Assembly: GCA_963776375.1 (NCBI GenBank)
Contig: CAVZMF010000007.1
Coordinates: forward strand, 6,334-70,333
Direction: 5' to 3'
Length of the DNA: 64,000 nt
Source: PALSA-612 sp963776375
GTDB taxonomy: Bacteria; Actinomycetota; Thermoleophilia; Gaiellales; Gaiellaceae
Below the pieces are notes generated by a model. It made no database searches. It was not told the DNA's origin and saw only the letters and a program-made list of their open reading frames with translations. Both the position numbers and the translations under genes were made by a program. The number at the start of each line of letters is the position of its first letter. The stretch's first letter is position 1. Positions 1 through 7,719 of the stretch are shown in pieces.

Positions 1-897
1 GAAGGCGGGCTGCACGATCGACAGGGCGAGCGTGAGCAGGAATGGCGCGATCGTCCAGCCGATGACGAGAAGTGCTTTCCAGCGCGGCGGGTGCCGGGTT
101 CCGATCAGCAGCGCGACGACGCCGACGGCTGCGGCCAGAAGCGCGAACGGGTTCCGGCTTGACCAGTCCCAACTTTGTGTGGCGACGCGGTGGATGGTGG
201 GTGAGGGAATCCAGTTGAGCTCGCCGTTGTCGGCGGTCGCGACGAGGACGATGATCGGCGTCACGGCCGCACTGACGGCGAGGAGGGCGGCGGCGGCCAG
301 ACGCGGCCGTGGGCGTGGCCGCATGACCAGGTAGGCGGCCACCTGCGTGGCGAGGATTGAGATCGCGAACAGGTTGACCCAGCAGGCGGCGACGAGCGCG
401 ATCGCCCATAACGCCACCCACCGCCCTTGAGGCTCGTCGTGGGCGCGGGCGAAGGCGTAGCTGGCGAGCACGGTCAGGAAGAGCGCCAGCGAATAGCCGC
501 GCGCCCACTGCGAGAAGTGCAGAACGAACGGGGCCGTTGCCAGCGCCACCCCGGCCACCAGACCGGCGAAGCCTCCGAACAGACGGATCCCGAGTGCCGT
601 CACCAGCATCGCCGCCAGTGCCCCGAACACGACGGAGGGCAGGCGTGCGACCCAGTCGCTTGACCCGAAGGCAGCAAGCCAGGGCTTCATCACTAGGTAG
701 TAGACGAGGTGGGGAGCCTCGGTCGTTCGCGCTGCGTGCCAGATTCCGCTTATCGAGCGGACCGCGGTGTCGATCGTGATCCGCTCGTCGTAGGAGCGCG
801 GCTGACCTGTCAGGCTGACTAGCCCGAGCCCAAACGCAAACAACCCGACTCCCAGCGGCGCGAAACGCCAAAGGCGGTCGCGTCGCTCAACATCCAA
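1..897 (-). CDS. GT39/ArnT-like membrane glycosyltransferase (partial, C-terminus outside window)
   Basis: About 299 N-terminal residues are present; the C-terminus lies beyond base 1. The product is polytopic with many Leu/Ala/Val membrane segments. After the first hydrophobic segment comes SYDER, an acidic pair in the first outer loop where GT-C enzymes keep their catalytic Asp, and then EAPHLVYYLVMKPW, the E-x-P-x-x-Y-Y type block of the same loop. Near the window edge, LTLALSIVQPAF resembles the block before the last outer loop. Enzymes of this family pass a sugar from a polyprenyl-phosphate donor to an envelope acceptor; the sugar cannot be told here. TTG at 897 is taken as start; a TTG at 924 is also open in frame. 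The gene stands alone, with its 5' end facing the tRNA-Leu island. Confidence 0.7.
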   Translation of the reverse strand, partial: MDVERRDRLWRFAPLGVGLFAFGLGLVSLTGQPRSYDERITIDTAVRSISGIWHAARTTEAPHLVYYLVMKPWLAAFGSSDWVARLPSVVFGALAAMLVTALGIRLFGGFAGLVAGVALATAPFVLHFSQWARGYSLALFLTVLASYAFARAHDEPQGRWVALWAIALVAACWVNLFAISILATQVAAYLVMRPRPRPRLAAAALLAVSAAVTPIIVLVATADNGELNWIPSPTIHRVATQSWDWSSRNPFALLAAAVGVVALLIGTRHPPRWKALLVIGWTIAPFLLTLALSIVQPAF

Positions 898-1064
898 AGC
901 GGCGACAGCCTGCCCCGGAGACAAGCAACCGGGAATCGCAACAGCTTAACCCCGCGACAACGCACCGGCCACCACGGTGAGAAATCGCTTGTGGCCCCGG
1001 AACCCGGAAGAAGAGGGAAACTACAACCGGGCTTTCCTCCAAGTGTCCCGTTTGCAGGGCTTTC

Positions 1065-1125
1065 CAGTGCCGGGGGAGGGAGTCGAACCCTCATGCCCCA
1101 CGAAGGGGGCACCTGATTTTAAGTC
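1065..1125. repeat. 61-bp direct repeat: displaced 3' part of tRNA-Leu (probable att site)
   Basis: This segment is identical over 61 bp to 4731-4791, which runs from the anticodon stem-loop to just past the 3' end of the intact tRNA-Leu(UAA) gene. Here the 5' half of the tRNA is absent, so it is not a functional tRNA. An intact tRNA at one end and its detached 3' fragment at the other is the arrangement left by site-specific integration into a tRNA gene. Confidence 0.85.
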
Positions 1126-1529
1126 GTCCCGAGCGATCTCCTGCTGTCTCCGGCCACCGCCGAAAACCTGGCTAGAGCACGGCTTGGGGCCACTCGGAGA
1201 GGCAGTCGATCTCCCGCTGTCTCAGGGCGTCTTCTTGCCACCCGGTTACCACGCGACGAGGACGTCCGCCAGGGGACCGAAGAAACGACTTCGCTTGATC
1301 ATCCTCGGCTGCTTCCGCACCGCCTAGCTCTTGCCGGAGCCGTTCCTTTGGGGAAGCTCAGCGTGTTCCCCGATGCGGAGTTGGCGCTCGTGTGCGATAG
1401 TACTTGTACGAGGCGCGCGAGTCAGACACTCTTGTCTGCTGTGCGCTCAGTAGACCGCCGGCCGGTTTTGTTCCCTAACTCGATCTAGCGTGTGGGGATG
1501 GAGCGGGGCGGGGTCGGAGAAGGAGCGTT
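1126..1529. other. Non-coding stretch after the att fragment
   Basis: With the att fragment and the 167 bases before it, this makes a gap of about 630 bases between the glycosyltransferase and the GYD gene. Only a Shine-Dalgarno-like run at 1516-1525 for the next gene is recognisable. Open frames here show no family resemblance. Confidence 0.4.
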
Positions 1530-1868
1530 ATGTCCCTGTATATGTCGACCTTCGAGTACAAGCCCGAGGTCTGGTCGGAGTTGATGAGCCACCCGGAGAA
1601 CCGCACCGAGACCGTCGGCCGTCTGCTTGAGAGCGCAGGCTGCAAGCTGAAGGGCCTCTGGTACGCGTTCGGTCAGAGCGACGGCTTCGCCCTGATCGAG
1701 GCGCCAAACAACGTGACCGGCGCCAGCATCGCGATCGCGATCAGCGCCAGCGGAGCGTTCAGCAAGTTCGAGACGACCGTTCTGCTGACACAGGACGAGT
1801 TGCTCAAGGCGCTTGAGAAGGCGCAGGACGTCGAGTACGTGGCGCCCGGCGCAGCCGTTCACGCCTAA
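1530..1868 (+). CDS. GYD-domain protein
   Basis: The 112-residue product matches the GYD family (small alpha/beta proteins of unknown function, dimeric-barrel-like). Recognisable blocks are the N-terminal MSLYMSTFEYKPE strand, RTETVGRLLESAGCKLKGLW, the YAFGQSDGFALIEAP core, and AIAISASGAF followed by a TTVLLT segment. Length equals the family norm, so the gene appears intact. The ATG is preceded by GGAGAAGGAG with good spacing, and a strong hairpin terminator follows, so it is probably a single-gene transcript. It lies inside the tRNA-Leu island. Its biochemical role is not known. Confidence 0.8.
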   Translation: MSLYMSTFEYKPEVWSELMSHPENRTETVGRLLESAGCKLKGLWYAFGQSDGFALIEAPNNVTGASIAIAISASGAFSKFETTVLLTQDELLKALEKAQDVEYVAPGAAVHA

Positions 1869-1884
1869 TAGCTGACCGCCAACG

Positions 1885-1912
1885 GGAGGCGGGCCTCAAC
1901 AGGCCCGCCTCC
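1885..1912 (+). terminator. Intrinsic terminator after GYD gene
   Basis: A perfect 12-bp stem (GGAGGCGGGCCT with its complement) and a 4-base loop lie 16 bases after the GYD stop codons (TAA TAG). Only a weak T-rich stretch (TTGCTT) follows, so termination efficiency is uncertain. Confidence 0.75.
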
Positions 1913-2027
1913 TTGCTTGGCACCGGCTCGAGCCTTCGACTCGTGCCGGATCGCGCCGACCCTCGACTGGGGCGATGACGTTGCTCCTGTTCCACTAATC
2001 GTTTTCTCGAAAAGAAGGTGAAACACC

Positions 2028-2162
2028 ATGAAGTGCCGCCGATGCCACAATCAGACGCCGACGCTCGTCAACGACGACCTTTGCTGGACGTGCGCGTTCC
2101 CGCGCCAGCCTGACCTCGGGTCGGTGTTCGCCCTGATGTGGTGCGGGTGCTGTCGGCGGTAG
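2028..2162 (+). CDS. 44-residue cysteine-rich (zinc-ribbon-like) protein
   Basis: A 44-codon frame starts MKCRRC and has two Cys pairs, CRRC at residues 3-6 and CWTC at 19-22, plus a CGCC cluster at the C-terminus (WCGCCRR). Two C-x2-C pairs spaced about 13 residues apart are the pattern of a small zinc ribbon. An AAGGTG run precedes the ATG by about eight bases. It sits between the GYD terminator and the membrane-protein gene inside the island. I do not recognise a family. A metal-binding or nucleic-acid-binding role is only inferred from the cysteines. Confidence 0.55.
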   Translation: MKCRRCHNQTPTLVNDDLCWTCAFPRQPDLGSVFALMWCGCCRR

Positions 2163-2315
2163 CCTCGCACCAAGAAAGAGGTGCGCGATGCGCCGATTGG
2201 GTCGCTTGTGGCTTGCGCAGTGGTGTTACCAATCCCGCAGCCCTGATCGGTCGGGAGTATCGATGGCGGATCCTGCTACGCGCGTGACGTGCGCTTGATT
2301 CCGAAGAGAGGTGCG

Positions 2316-3383
2316 ATGACTGCGGCCCCGGCTCCCCGGCCGCCTGCCGTTCGGCTCGGGCAGGATCCGTTGGCAGCGGTCGCCGTTTCGGCTGTGCCGG
2401 TCGTGCTTGAAGGCAGGTATCGGCTGCTGCTGGGGGCGCTGTGGCAACTGCGTCGTTCGCCAAGGAGCCGGTGGGTGCTCGCTGCTGGCTCGGGAGCCGT
2501 GGTGGTCGTCCTGGCCTTGTTGGCTGCTCGCCATTTTGCGACGACCTCGTGGCCGCTCTCGAGCGGTCACCCCGGGTTGCTGGTGGCGGCTGGGTTGCTG
2601 CTTCTCCTTGCTCAGTTCCTCAAGGCGTTCGGGTGGGCACGGCTGTTCACGCCGCACGAGCGGCCCAAGCCGCTTGCGCTCGCGGCTGGCAACGGCGGCG
2701 CCGCCCTGATCGGCGTTGTCCTTCCCGGCCGCTTCGACGATGCGATGCGGGTCGCCGTCGTCCGTCGCTACCCGAGCTGTCCTGCCGGCGTGCGCGCGCT
2801 CTGCCTCTCGCTGGTCATGCTCGGTCTGATCGACAGCGCCGCCCTGGCGCCGCTCGCCTTCGTCGGTGCTGCCTTTCCAGGTGCCGGGCTCGGTGTACGC
2901 GCCGGGCTCGCGGTGGTGGCTGTCGCCGGGGTCGCAGCCGCCGCCTTGATCGTCGCCCTGCCACGCCTGGCCGCGAGCAAGCACGCCTTGCGCTTCCGGC
3001 TGGGCCGCTGGCTGAGCCCGCGCACGACCTCGTTGCGCGGTGCATCGGAGGCGTGGGCGCTCGTCTCCGCCTGCTGGCTCGTCCGAGCAGTCGCGCTGTT
3101 TCTGCTCTTGGGCACGCTCGGGGTCGGCTTCTCGTTCCCGCTCGCGCTGCTGTTTCTCTGCGCCGGTGCCGCAGCGGCAGCGTTGCCGATCGGCCTGGCG
3201 GGCACAGCGACGCAGGTCGGCGCCAGCGCCGCGGCCTTGATCGCCACCGGCGTCGGGGCCTCGCAAGCGCTCGCCGTCGCCGTCTCCATCGGCGCCCTCG
3301 GCGTCCTCTCCGGGGGCGCCGTCTTCCTCTTCGCCGTCGCCTGGCGTACCGGCCTGTCGCTACTGCCGACCCGAGCCACGTGA
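2316..3383 (+). CDS. Lysylphosphatidylglycerol synthase TM region-like membrane protein (UPF0104 type)
   Basis: The product of 355 residues has about eight hydrophobic segments after a 35-residue non-membrane N-terminus. The segment LPGRFDDAMRVAVVRRYP, between helices 3 and 4, is the type of conserved loop seen in the AglD/MprF transmembrane region family (the G-R-x-x-D/E-x-x-R pattern). Members are flippase-like proteins handling lipid-linked substrates; the catalytic soluble MprF domain is absent. ATG at 2316 is chosen because GAGAGGTG precedes it; an in-frame ATG-like start at 2289 lacks this. It is cargo of the tRNA-Leu island. Confidence 0.65.
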   Translation: MTAAPAPRPPAVRLGQDPLAAVAVSAVPVVLEGRYRLLLGALWQLRRSPRSRWVLAAGSGAVVVVLALLAARHFATTSWPLSSGHPGLLVAAGLLLLLAQFLKAFGWARLFTPHERPKPLALAAGNGGAALIGVVLPGRFDDAMRVAVVRRYPSCPAGVRALCLSLVMLGLIDSAALAPLAFVGAAFPGAGLGVRAGLAVVAVAGVAAAALIVALPRLAASKHALRFRLGRWLSPRTTSLRGASEAWALVSACWLVRAVALFLLLGTLGVGFSFPLALLFLCAGAAAAALPIGLAGTATQVGASAAALIATGVGASQALAVAVSIGALGVLSGGAVFLFAVAWRTGLSLLPTRAT

Positions 3384-3505
3384 CCCGGGGTCGGTGGCCA
3401 GCGATTCACGATCACCTTCACCGCATCGCACAGCAACTCGGCGCGTGACCGTGCTCAGCCTCGATCACGACTTTGGACTCTTCACCGACGACGGAAGACA
3501 CCGCT

Positions 3506-3673
3506 ATGACCGTGCTCCTCTGGATCGAGAAAAAGGTCGCTCTCGAAGGCTTCGTGCCGCCCCTGCTCATCCGCGTCCACTCCGCGAACGCCAGCGCGGC
3601 CCCGAGAATGGAGCGTGTGATTGAGGCGATCCATCGATTGCACGCCCAGCAAGCCACAGATCAGAGACCGTGA
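3506..3673 (+). CDS. Small hypothetical protein, 55 residues
   Basis: The ATG at 3506 follows GGAAGAC at reasonable spacing. The product begins MTVLLWIEKKVALEGFVPP and ends in a basic stretch. No domain is recognised and the gene is short enough to be a chance frame. It lies in the island just before the HNH remnant and overlaps the start of that frame. Confidence 0.3.
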   Translation: MTVLLWIEKKVALEGFVPPLLIRVHSANASAAPRMERVIEAIHRLHAQQATDQRP

Positions 3674-3854
3674 GGAGCGTGTCTCTCCAAGACAGCTGGC
3701 CGAGCGGCAGCAAGAGCACGATCGGAAGGACTTACACGTCCTGCACCGCTGTCACAACCCGTCCTGCTTCCGACCTGATCACCTCTACCTCGGCACGAAC
3801 GCCGACAACGTTCGTGACCGGATCCGAAGGCGCTCGGAACGTGTCTCTCGCTGA
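3621..3854 (+). pseudogene. HNH endonuclease remnant (C-terminal part)
   Basis: The frame encodes HVLHRCHNPSCFRPDHLYL followed by GTNADNVRDRIRR. This is the classic HNH_3-type core of free-standing and phage HNH nucleases: the first His, the C-x4-C zinc knuckle, the central Asn and the final His before YLGT. The upstream part of such enzymes is missing; the frame opens only at a TTG within the preceding small frame. Isolated HNH cores are common in mobile DNA, which fits the island. It is most likely inactive, although a minimal nuclease cannot be excluded. Confidence 0.6.
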
Positions 3855-4018
3855 ACCGGCGCTATCCGCCGCCTCATGCCTGAGGATCGGCGGGGCGAGA
3901 AGCCGGTCGTGCGGCACGGCTTGCACGCCAGCCCGAATCCCGTGAAGTACGGGCCGTGGATCGGGCCTGACCGTTCCTCGTCCCAGCAGTTGGAGACCGG
4001 TCGGTGTGGCGGGCGCTC

Positions 4019-4285
4019 CTAGACGGGCGGTGGCCCCAGGATGACCAGCTTCCGCTCCGGCACGATCTTCTCGACCCGCTCGACGGGGACGAGCAGACGC
4101 CGACGCCCCAGCAAGCCGCTACGGACTTCAAGAAGCTCCGGTTCGAGCGAACCGTGAAAGCGCAAACCGTAGACGGTGCCGATCCCTCGCCCGGCCGAGG
4201 CGACCCGGAACCCCTCGCAGCGATGTAACCAGTATTCGTGGCCGTAGGCCGACTCGCGCGGGTCAGCGGTATCGAGTCTGGTCAT
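4019..4285 (-). CDS. PRC-barrel-like small protein
   Basis: The 88-residue product has the order RCEGFRVASAGRGIGTVYGL, ELLEVRSGLLGRRRLLVPVE and RVEKIVPERKLVILG. This reads as strands of a PRC-barrel: a charged surface strand, a G-x-V-x-x-L turn, a loop followed by a V-P-V strand, and an I-x-P/D-x-x-x-x-V-x-L end. Actinobacteria carry many such stand-alone proteins of unknown role. The start is uncertain: at ATG 4285 the GGAGG run abuts the codon, and a TTG at 4321 is also in frame. It is the last island gene before the tRNA. Confidence 0.5.
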   Translation of the reverse strand: MTRLDTADPRESAYGHEYWLHRCEGFRVASAGRGIGTVYGLRFHGSLEPELLEVRSGLLGRRRLLVPVERVEKIVPERKLVILGPPPV

Positions 4286-4733
4286 CCTCCTGACCGTACT
4301 TGCCCAGACAGGCAAGAACAAGGAAGGGCTAGACGTCTGAAGACACGGGGTCTAGCGATGTCCCGAACGACAACTACATAGGAGCACCTCGTGAGCAGCC
4401 TCGACGTTCTGCATGGCAACTCCGTCAGCCACCACGTCGTTGGCGAGACGCCCACTCCCCATCCGCGACGTGACAGTTCCCGTTTCTACCCGACCTTCTA
4501 CCGATCTCGACGAGCGTTCGATCTCTGCCCTGCGGACTTGCTAGGGCGTCTTCCCAATCCGCGACAGTGCGCCTCGGGGGCTGCCGTCCCATCAGGCGAG
4601 CGAACTTCCCAGATGTCGGTCCGTCTGCGTCATCAAGCCGCGCGTCGGCCGGGATTACAACTTCGCTTGCCACCCGGCCCGTGCCTGCCCCCTCGCGCGA
4701 GTCGCAGAATTGCCGATTTTGGCTTGACTACAG
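4286..4733. other. Island end without a recognised gene
   Basis: About 450 bases. A GTG at 4391 preceded by AGGAG opens a plus-strand frame (MSSLDVLHGNSVSHHVVG...) but this runs through the tRNA-Leu gene on the other strand, so it cannot be intact as read. It may be the start of a decayed gene. No other feature is seen. Confidence 0.35.
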
Positions 4734-4791
4734 TGCCGGGGGAGGGAGTCGAACCCTCATGCCCCACGAAGGGGGCACCTGATTTTAAGTC
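4731..4791. repeat. 61-bp direct repeat, tRNA-side copy (probable att site)
   Basis: This is identical to 1065-1125. It covers the tRNA-Leu gene from the anticodon stem to three bases beyond the discriminator. Identity stops in the anticodon stem (next base A here, G in the other copy), a common crossover region for tyrosine recombinases. Confidence 0.85.
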
Positions 4792-4822
4792 AGGCGCGTT
4801 TGACCATTTTCGCCACCCCGGC
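4734..4822 (-). tRNA. tRNA-Leu (anticodon UAA)
   Basis: The minus strand folds as an 89-nt class II tRNA. GCCGGGG at 4822-4816 pairs with CCCCGGC before discriminator A at 4734; the anticodon arm is CCTGACTTAAAATCAGG (anticodon TAA); a long variable arm GTGCCCCCTTCGTGGGGCAT follows; the T arm holds GGTTCGACTCC. No CCA is encoded. Its 3' 58 bases plus three flanking bases are duplicated at 1065-1125, marking the island boundary. Confidence 0.93.
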
Positions 4823-4851
4823 GCCCGACCATGCTAGTGCCGCGGACGGCG

Positions 4852-5631
4852 CTACCCGGTGCGGGAGAAGTCGGCGCTCGACGGGACCTTCGCCGGCGGC
4901 TTCCCGACCGAGACGACGATCTCGTCGTGCTTCTTGAGCGGGAGCAACTCGGGGTTGCCGCGGTACGGCTTGCCGTTCACCCACACCTTCAGGTTCCGGC
5001 AGCCCCCCTCGAAGTCGCCGAGGCAGGTGCGCGTCAGCCGCACGCCCCACGCGCCGAAGAACTGGCCGAGCACGTACTGGAGGTTCCGGCCGGACTCGAC
5101 GTGGATGTAGCCGTTCTCCCCCTGGTGCGTGTGGAGCTCCGTGATGAAGTTGAACTTGAGCGTCGACGCGTTGCCGCCGTAGCCGATGAAGGGCGGGACG
5201 TTCACGTGCTTGCCGTCGACGAAGACGTCGAGGTGCTGGTGGTTGTGGAACTGCAGCGCCTCCTGGCTGAGCGCGCTCAGGTTCAGCGCGCCGAGCCTCG
5301 CGGAGAGCAGCTGACCGTTGGCGCTCCACGGCGGAGGGCCGGTCTGGAGCCCGGGCAGGTCCTTCCACGAGATCGGCTTGTCGATCGCGAGATTCTTCGG
5401 CTCGGAACTGCTCCGCGTGAGCACGATGCCGAGGGCGACGCCGACGATGATCAGCGCGACGGCGACCGCGGCGAGCGGCCAGAACCAGCGGAACGAGGTG
5501 CCCGGCCCCGAGGGCGCGCTCGCCGTCCGGGACGGGCCGGTACGCCGCTTCGGCGCCTGAACGGGACGGGGCCCGCCGGACGGGCGGGGAGGCTTGGGCG
5601 TGCGGGCTTTCTTGGCCAACCGGCGGCTCAC
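4852..5631 (-). CDS. Single-pass membrane protein with His-rich extracytoplasmic domain
   Basis: The 259-residue product has a basic, Pro-rich cytoplasmic N-terminus (about 40 residues), one membrane helix (WPLAAVAVALIIVGVALGIV) and an outer domain. The outer domain carries QFHNHQHLDVFVDG, LHTHQGENGYIHVES and a later CLGD...GGC pair that could form a disulphide. The NHQHLD / HTH / HVES order is a recurrent actinobacterial motif of unknown function; clustered His and acidic residues make metal binding possible but unproven. GTG 5631 is chosen because it follows the helicase stop by one base, so the two genes are probably translationally coupled. Confidence 0.65.
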   Translation of the reverse strand: MSRRLAKKARTPKPPRPSGGPRPVQAPKRRTGPSRTASAPSGPGTSFRWFWPLAAVAVALIIVGVALGIVLTRSSSEPKNLAIDKPISWKDLPGLQTGPPPWSANGQLLSARLGALNLSALSQEALQFHNHQHLDVFVDGKHVNVPPFIGYGGNASTLKFNFITELHTHQGENGYIHVESGRNLQYVLGQFFGAWGVRLTRTCLGDFEGGCRNLKVWVNGKPYRGNPELLPLKKHDEIVVSVGKPPAKVPSSADFSRTG

Positions 5632-5632
5632 G

Positions 5633-7516
5633 TTAGCAGGCTGCCGCGGGCACCTCACCGGAGAGGAAGTTCGTCAACGCGTCCCTGTCGGACACCACCC
5701 GGCAGGCCGGGAGCGCCTCCAGAAACGTGCGGCCGTACGGACGTGTCCTGACCCGCGGATCGAGGATCGCGACGACGCCGCGGTCGCGATGGGTGCGGAT
5801 CAGCCGGCCGAAGCCCTGTCGGAGCTGGAGCACGGCCGCAGGCAGCGAGTAGTCCGCGAACCAGTCTCCGCCCTCGGCCGTGACGCGCTCACATCGCGCC
5901 TCGACGAGCGGGTCTCCCGGGGCGGGAAACGGAAGCTTGTCGATCACGAGCAGCGACAGGGCCTCGCCGGGCACGTCGACGCCCTGCCAGAACGTAGCCG
6001 TGGCGACGAGCACGGAGTCGACCTCGCGCCCGAAGCGCTCGAGCAGGCGCTCGCGCGGCGCGTCGCCCTGGACGAGCACGTCGTACGGCAGCCGGCCGCG
6101 CAGCCGGGACGCGATCGCGTCCAGGGCGCGGTAGGAGCTGGTCAGGACGAGCGCGCGACCGGACGAGAGCGCACAGAGAGCCGCCGCCTCCTCCGCGACG
6201 CGCTCGAGCGCTCCCTCCGCGCGCGGGTCGGGCATGCCGTCGGGGAGATAGAGGAGGGCCTGCTCGTCGAACCGGAACGGCGAGCCGACGCGCAGCTCGT
6301 CCGCGCCCCGCAGGCCGAGGCGGTCGCGGACGAAGGCGAAGTCGTCCCCGGTGCCGAGCGTGGCCGAGACCAGCACTGCGGTCGGCCCGGCGTCCCACAG
6401 CCGCTCGCGCAGCGGCCGGGAGACGTCGATCGGGGCCCAGACAACCGCGTCGGGCTCCGCCCAGACGACACGCTCGTGCTCGCCCGGGTCGGCGCAGGCT
6501 TCGACGTCAGCGACGGCCTGGAGCGCGCGAGCCGCAAGCGCGTCGAGCTCGTCGTTCTCGCCCGCCAGGGCAGACGAGAGCTCGGCCAGCCGCTCGGCGA
6601 GCGCGCGGCACAACGCCACGGGCGGCCGTCGGAGGCGAGCGCGGCCCGAGGCCGGGCAAACGTCGTCGAAGAGGTCCGCGCCTGCGCGCTCGACCCGATC
6701 GAGCGCCCGCGCGGGCGCCGGCACGTTCGCCTCCCGGCAGGCGCGTTCGACGTCGCGGGCGAGCCGGTGCAGCCCGGCCCCCGACACCCGGCCGCCGAGC
6801 CAGGTCGCCGCCGTCTCCTCCAGCCGCTGCGCCTCGTCGAAGACGACCGCGTCGTGCTCGGGGAGGACGCCGACGCCTTCGCGTCGCTCGCGCACGCCTA
6901 GGTCGGCGAAGTACAGCGCGTGGTTGACGATCACGAGGTCGGCGTGCGACGCCCGCTCGCGGGCCGCCTCGGAGAAGCAGGTGCCGACGTGAGCGCAGGT
7001 CCGGCCGAGACAGCGGTCGGAGCCCACGGCGAGCTCGCTCCACAACCCGTGCGACGGCTCGATGGCGAGCTCGGCCCGGTCGCCGGTCTCGGTGGTGTCG
7101 ATCCACGGCCGCATCGCGTCGAAAGCGCGGCCGTCCTCGGGTCGGGCGAACAGCGAGCCGCCGAGGAGCGCGAGCCCCTGCAGGCGGTTCCGGCACAGAT
7201 AGTTCTGGCGTCCTTTCAGGACGGCCACGTGCACGTCCCGGCCGAGCGCCGCGGCCGCCAGCGGCACGTCCTTCGTCAGCAACTGCTCCTGGAGCGCCTT
7301 CGTCGCGGTCGCAACGACGACGCGACGCCCCGCGGCGAGCGCGGGCACGAGGTACGCGAGGCTCTTGCCGGTGCCTGTCCCCGCCTCTGCGAGCAGGTGC
7401 GTGCCGTCCGCGAGCGCCTTCTCGACGGCCGCCGCGAGGTCGGCCTGCTCCTCCCGCGGCTCGTACTCGTCGAGCACCTGCGCGAGCGTTCCGTCGCTGC
7501 CGAAGACGTGGCCCAT
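5633..7516 (-). CDS. dinG: DinG/XPD-type ATP-dependent DNA helicase
   Basis: Superfamily 2 5'-3' helicase of 627 residues. Visible motifs in order: Walker A AEAGTGTGKS, the iron-sulphur domain with four Cys (YLCRNRL and then CLGRTCAHVGTC), the DEAQ-type Walker B VVFDEAQRLEE, motif III-like LVSATLGTGDDF, and the C-terminal motif VI region LRQGFGRLIRTHRDRG. These place it with DinG/YoaA, which unwinds D-loops, R-loops and damaged DNA. No N-terminal exonuclease domain is present. Start ATG 7516 (MGHVFGSDG) is chosen over an upstream GTG/ATG frame that reads through low-complexity sequence. The next gene starts one base after the stop. Confidence 0.88.
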   Translation of the reverse strand: MGHVFGSDGTLAQVLDEYEPREEQADLAAAVEKALADGTHLLAEAGTGTGKSLAYLVPALAAGRRVVVATATKALQEQLLTKDVPLAAAALGRDVHVAVLKGRQNYLCRNRLQGLALLGGSLFARPEDGRAFDAMRPWIDTTETGDRAELAIEPSHGLWSELAVGSDRCLGRTCAHVGTCFSEAARERASHADLVIVNHALYFADLGVRERREGVGVLPEHDAVVFDEAQRLEETAATWLGGRVSGAGLHRLARDVERACREANVPAPARALDRVERAGADLFDDVCPASGRARLRRPPVALCRALAERLAELSSALAGENDELDALAARALQAVADVEACADPGEHERVVWAEPDAVVWAPIDVSRPLRERLWDAGPTAVLVSATLGTGDDFAFVRDRLGLRGADELRVGSPFRFDEQALLYLPDGMPDPRAEGALERVAEEAAALCALSSGRALVLTSSYRALDAIASRLRGRLPYDVLVQGDAPRERLLERFGREVDSVLVATATFWQGVDVPGEALSLLVIDKLPFPAPGDPLVEARCERVTAEGGDWFADYSLPAAVLQLRQGFGRLIRTHRDRGVVAILDPRVRTRPYGRTFLEALPACRVVSDRDALTNFLSGEVPAAAC

Positions 7517-7591
7517 CGACTCGAGCTTAAGGATCGAGACGGCCGAACGACGAAAACCCGCTCGGAGCGACTTTTTCCGCTCCGTCACCAC

Positions 7592-7673
7592 TTGACGACC
7601 GGGTCGTTACCGTCGTATTGTGCCGCCTGTCAGATCCGGTCGGCTTTCGGGCCAGCCGGATCTGGCGTTTTTT
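7592..7673 (+). promoter_or_regulatory. Promoter followed at once by an intrinsic terminator (rmuC leader)
   Basis: TTGACG (7592-7597), an 18-bp spacer and TATTGT (7616-7621) form a good vegetative promoter. Transcription would start near 7628. The first transcribed bases form a hairpin: CAGATCCGG (7631-7639) pairs with CCGGATCTG (7656-7664), with an inner GGC/GCC helix, followed by six T at 7668-7673. This is either an attenuator before rmuC or a very short RNA. Confidence 0.55.
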
Positions 7674-7719
7674 GTGGTCCGAGGCGCCGTCCGACGGTCC
7701 CCGTACCGTTCGTCGGCTG

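Larger units (their letters stand above)
1065..4791. mobile_element. Putative genomic island at tRNA-Leu(UAA), about 3.7 kb, no integrase seen
   Basis: The segment is bounded by the 61-bp perfect direct repeat at 1065-1125 and 4731-4791, and the intact tRNA's 3' end faces into it, as expected after integration. Cargo: a GYD-domain protein, a 44-residue cysteine-rich protein, an 8-helix-type membrane protein, a small unknown, an HNH nuclease remnant and a PRC-barrel-like protein. No integrase or recombinase gene is recognisable, so the island is either mobilised in trans or is a decayed relic. Simple tRNA duplication followed by decay is the main alternative. Confidence 0.65.

Noticed and set aside
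977..1327. Open frame sharing a peptide with a frame at 4391-4837, as if a conserved protein domain
   Set aside because: The shared peptide is a translation of the duplicated tRNA-Leu sequence, not a protein domain.
1126..1529. Remnant integrase gene next to the att fragment
   Set aside because: I looked for R-H-R-Y type tyrosine recombinase motifs in all frames and saw none.
4391..4837. Real gene with a good ribosome binding site at the island edge
   Set aside because: The frame runs through the tRNA-Leu gene and shows no recognisable protein features after the first 40 codons.
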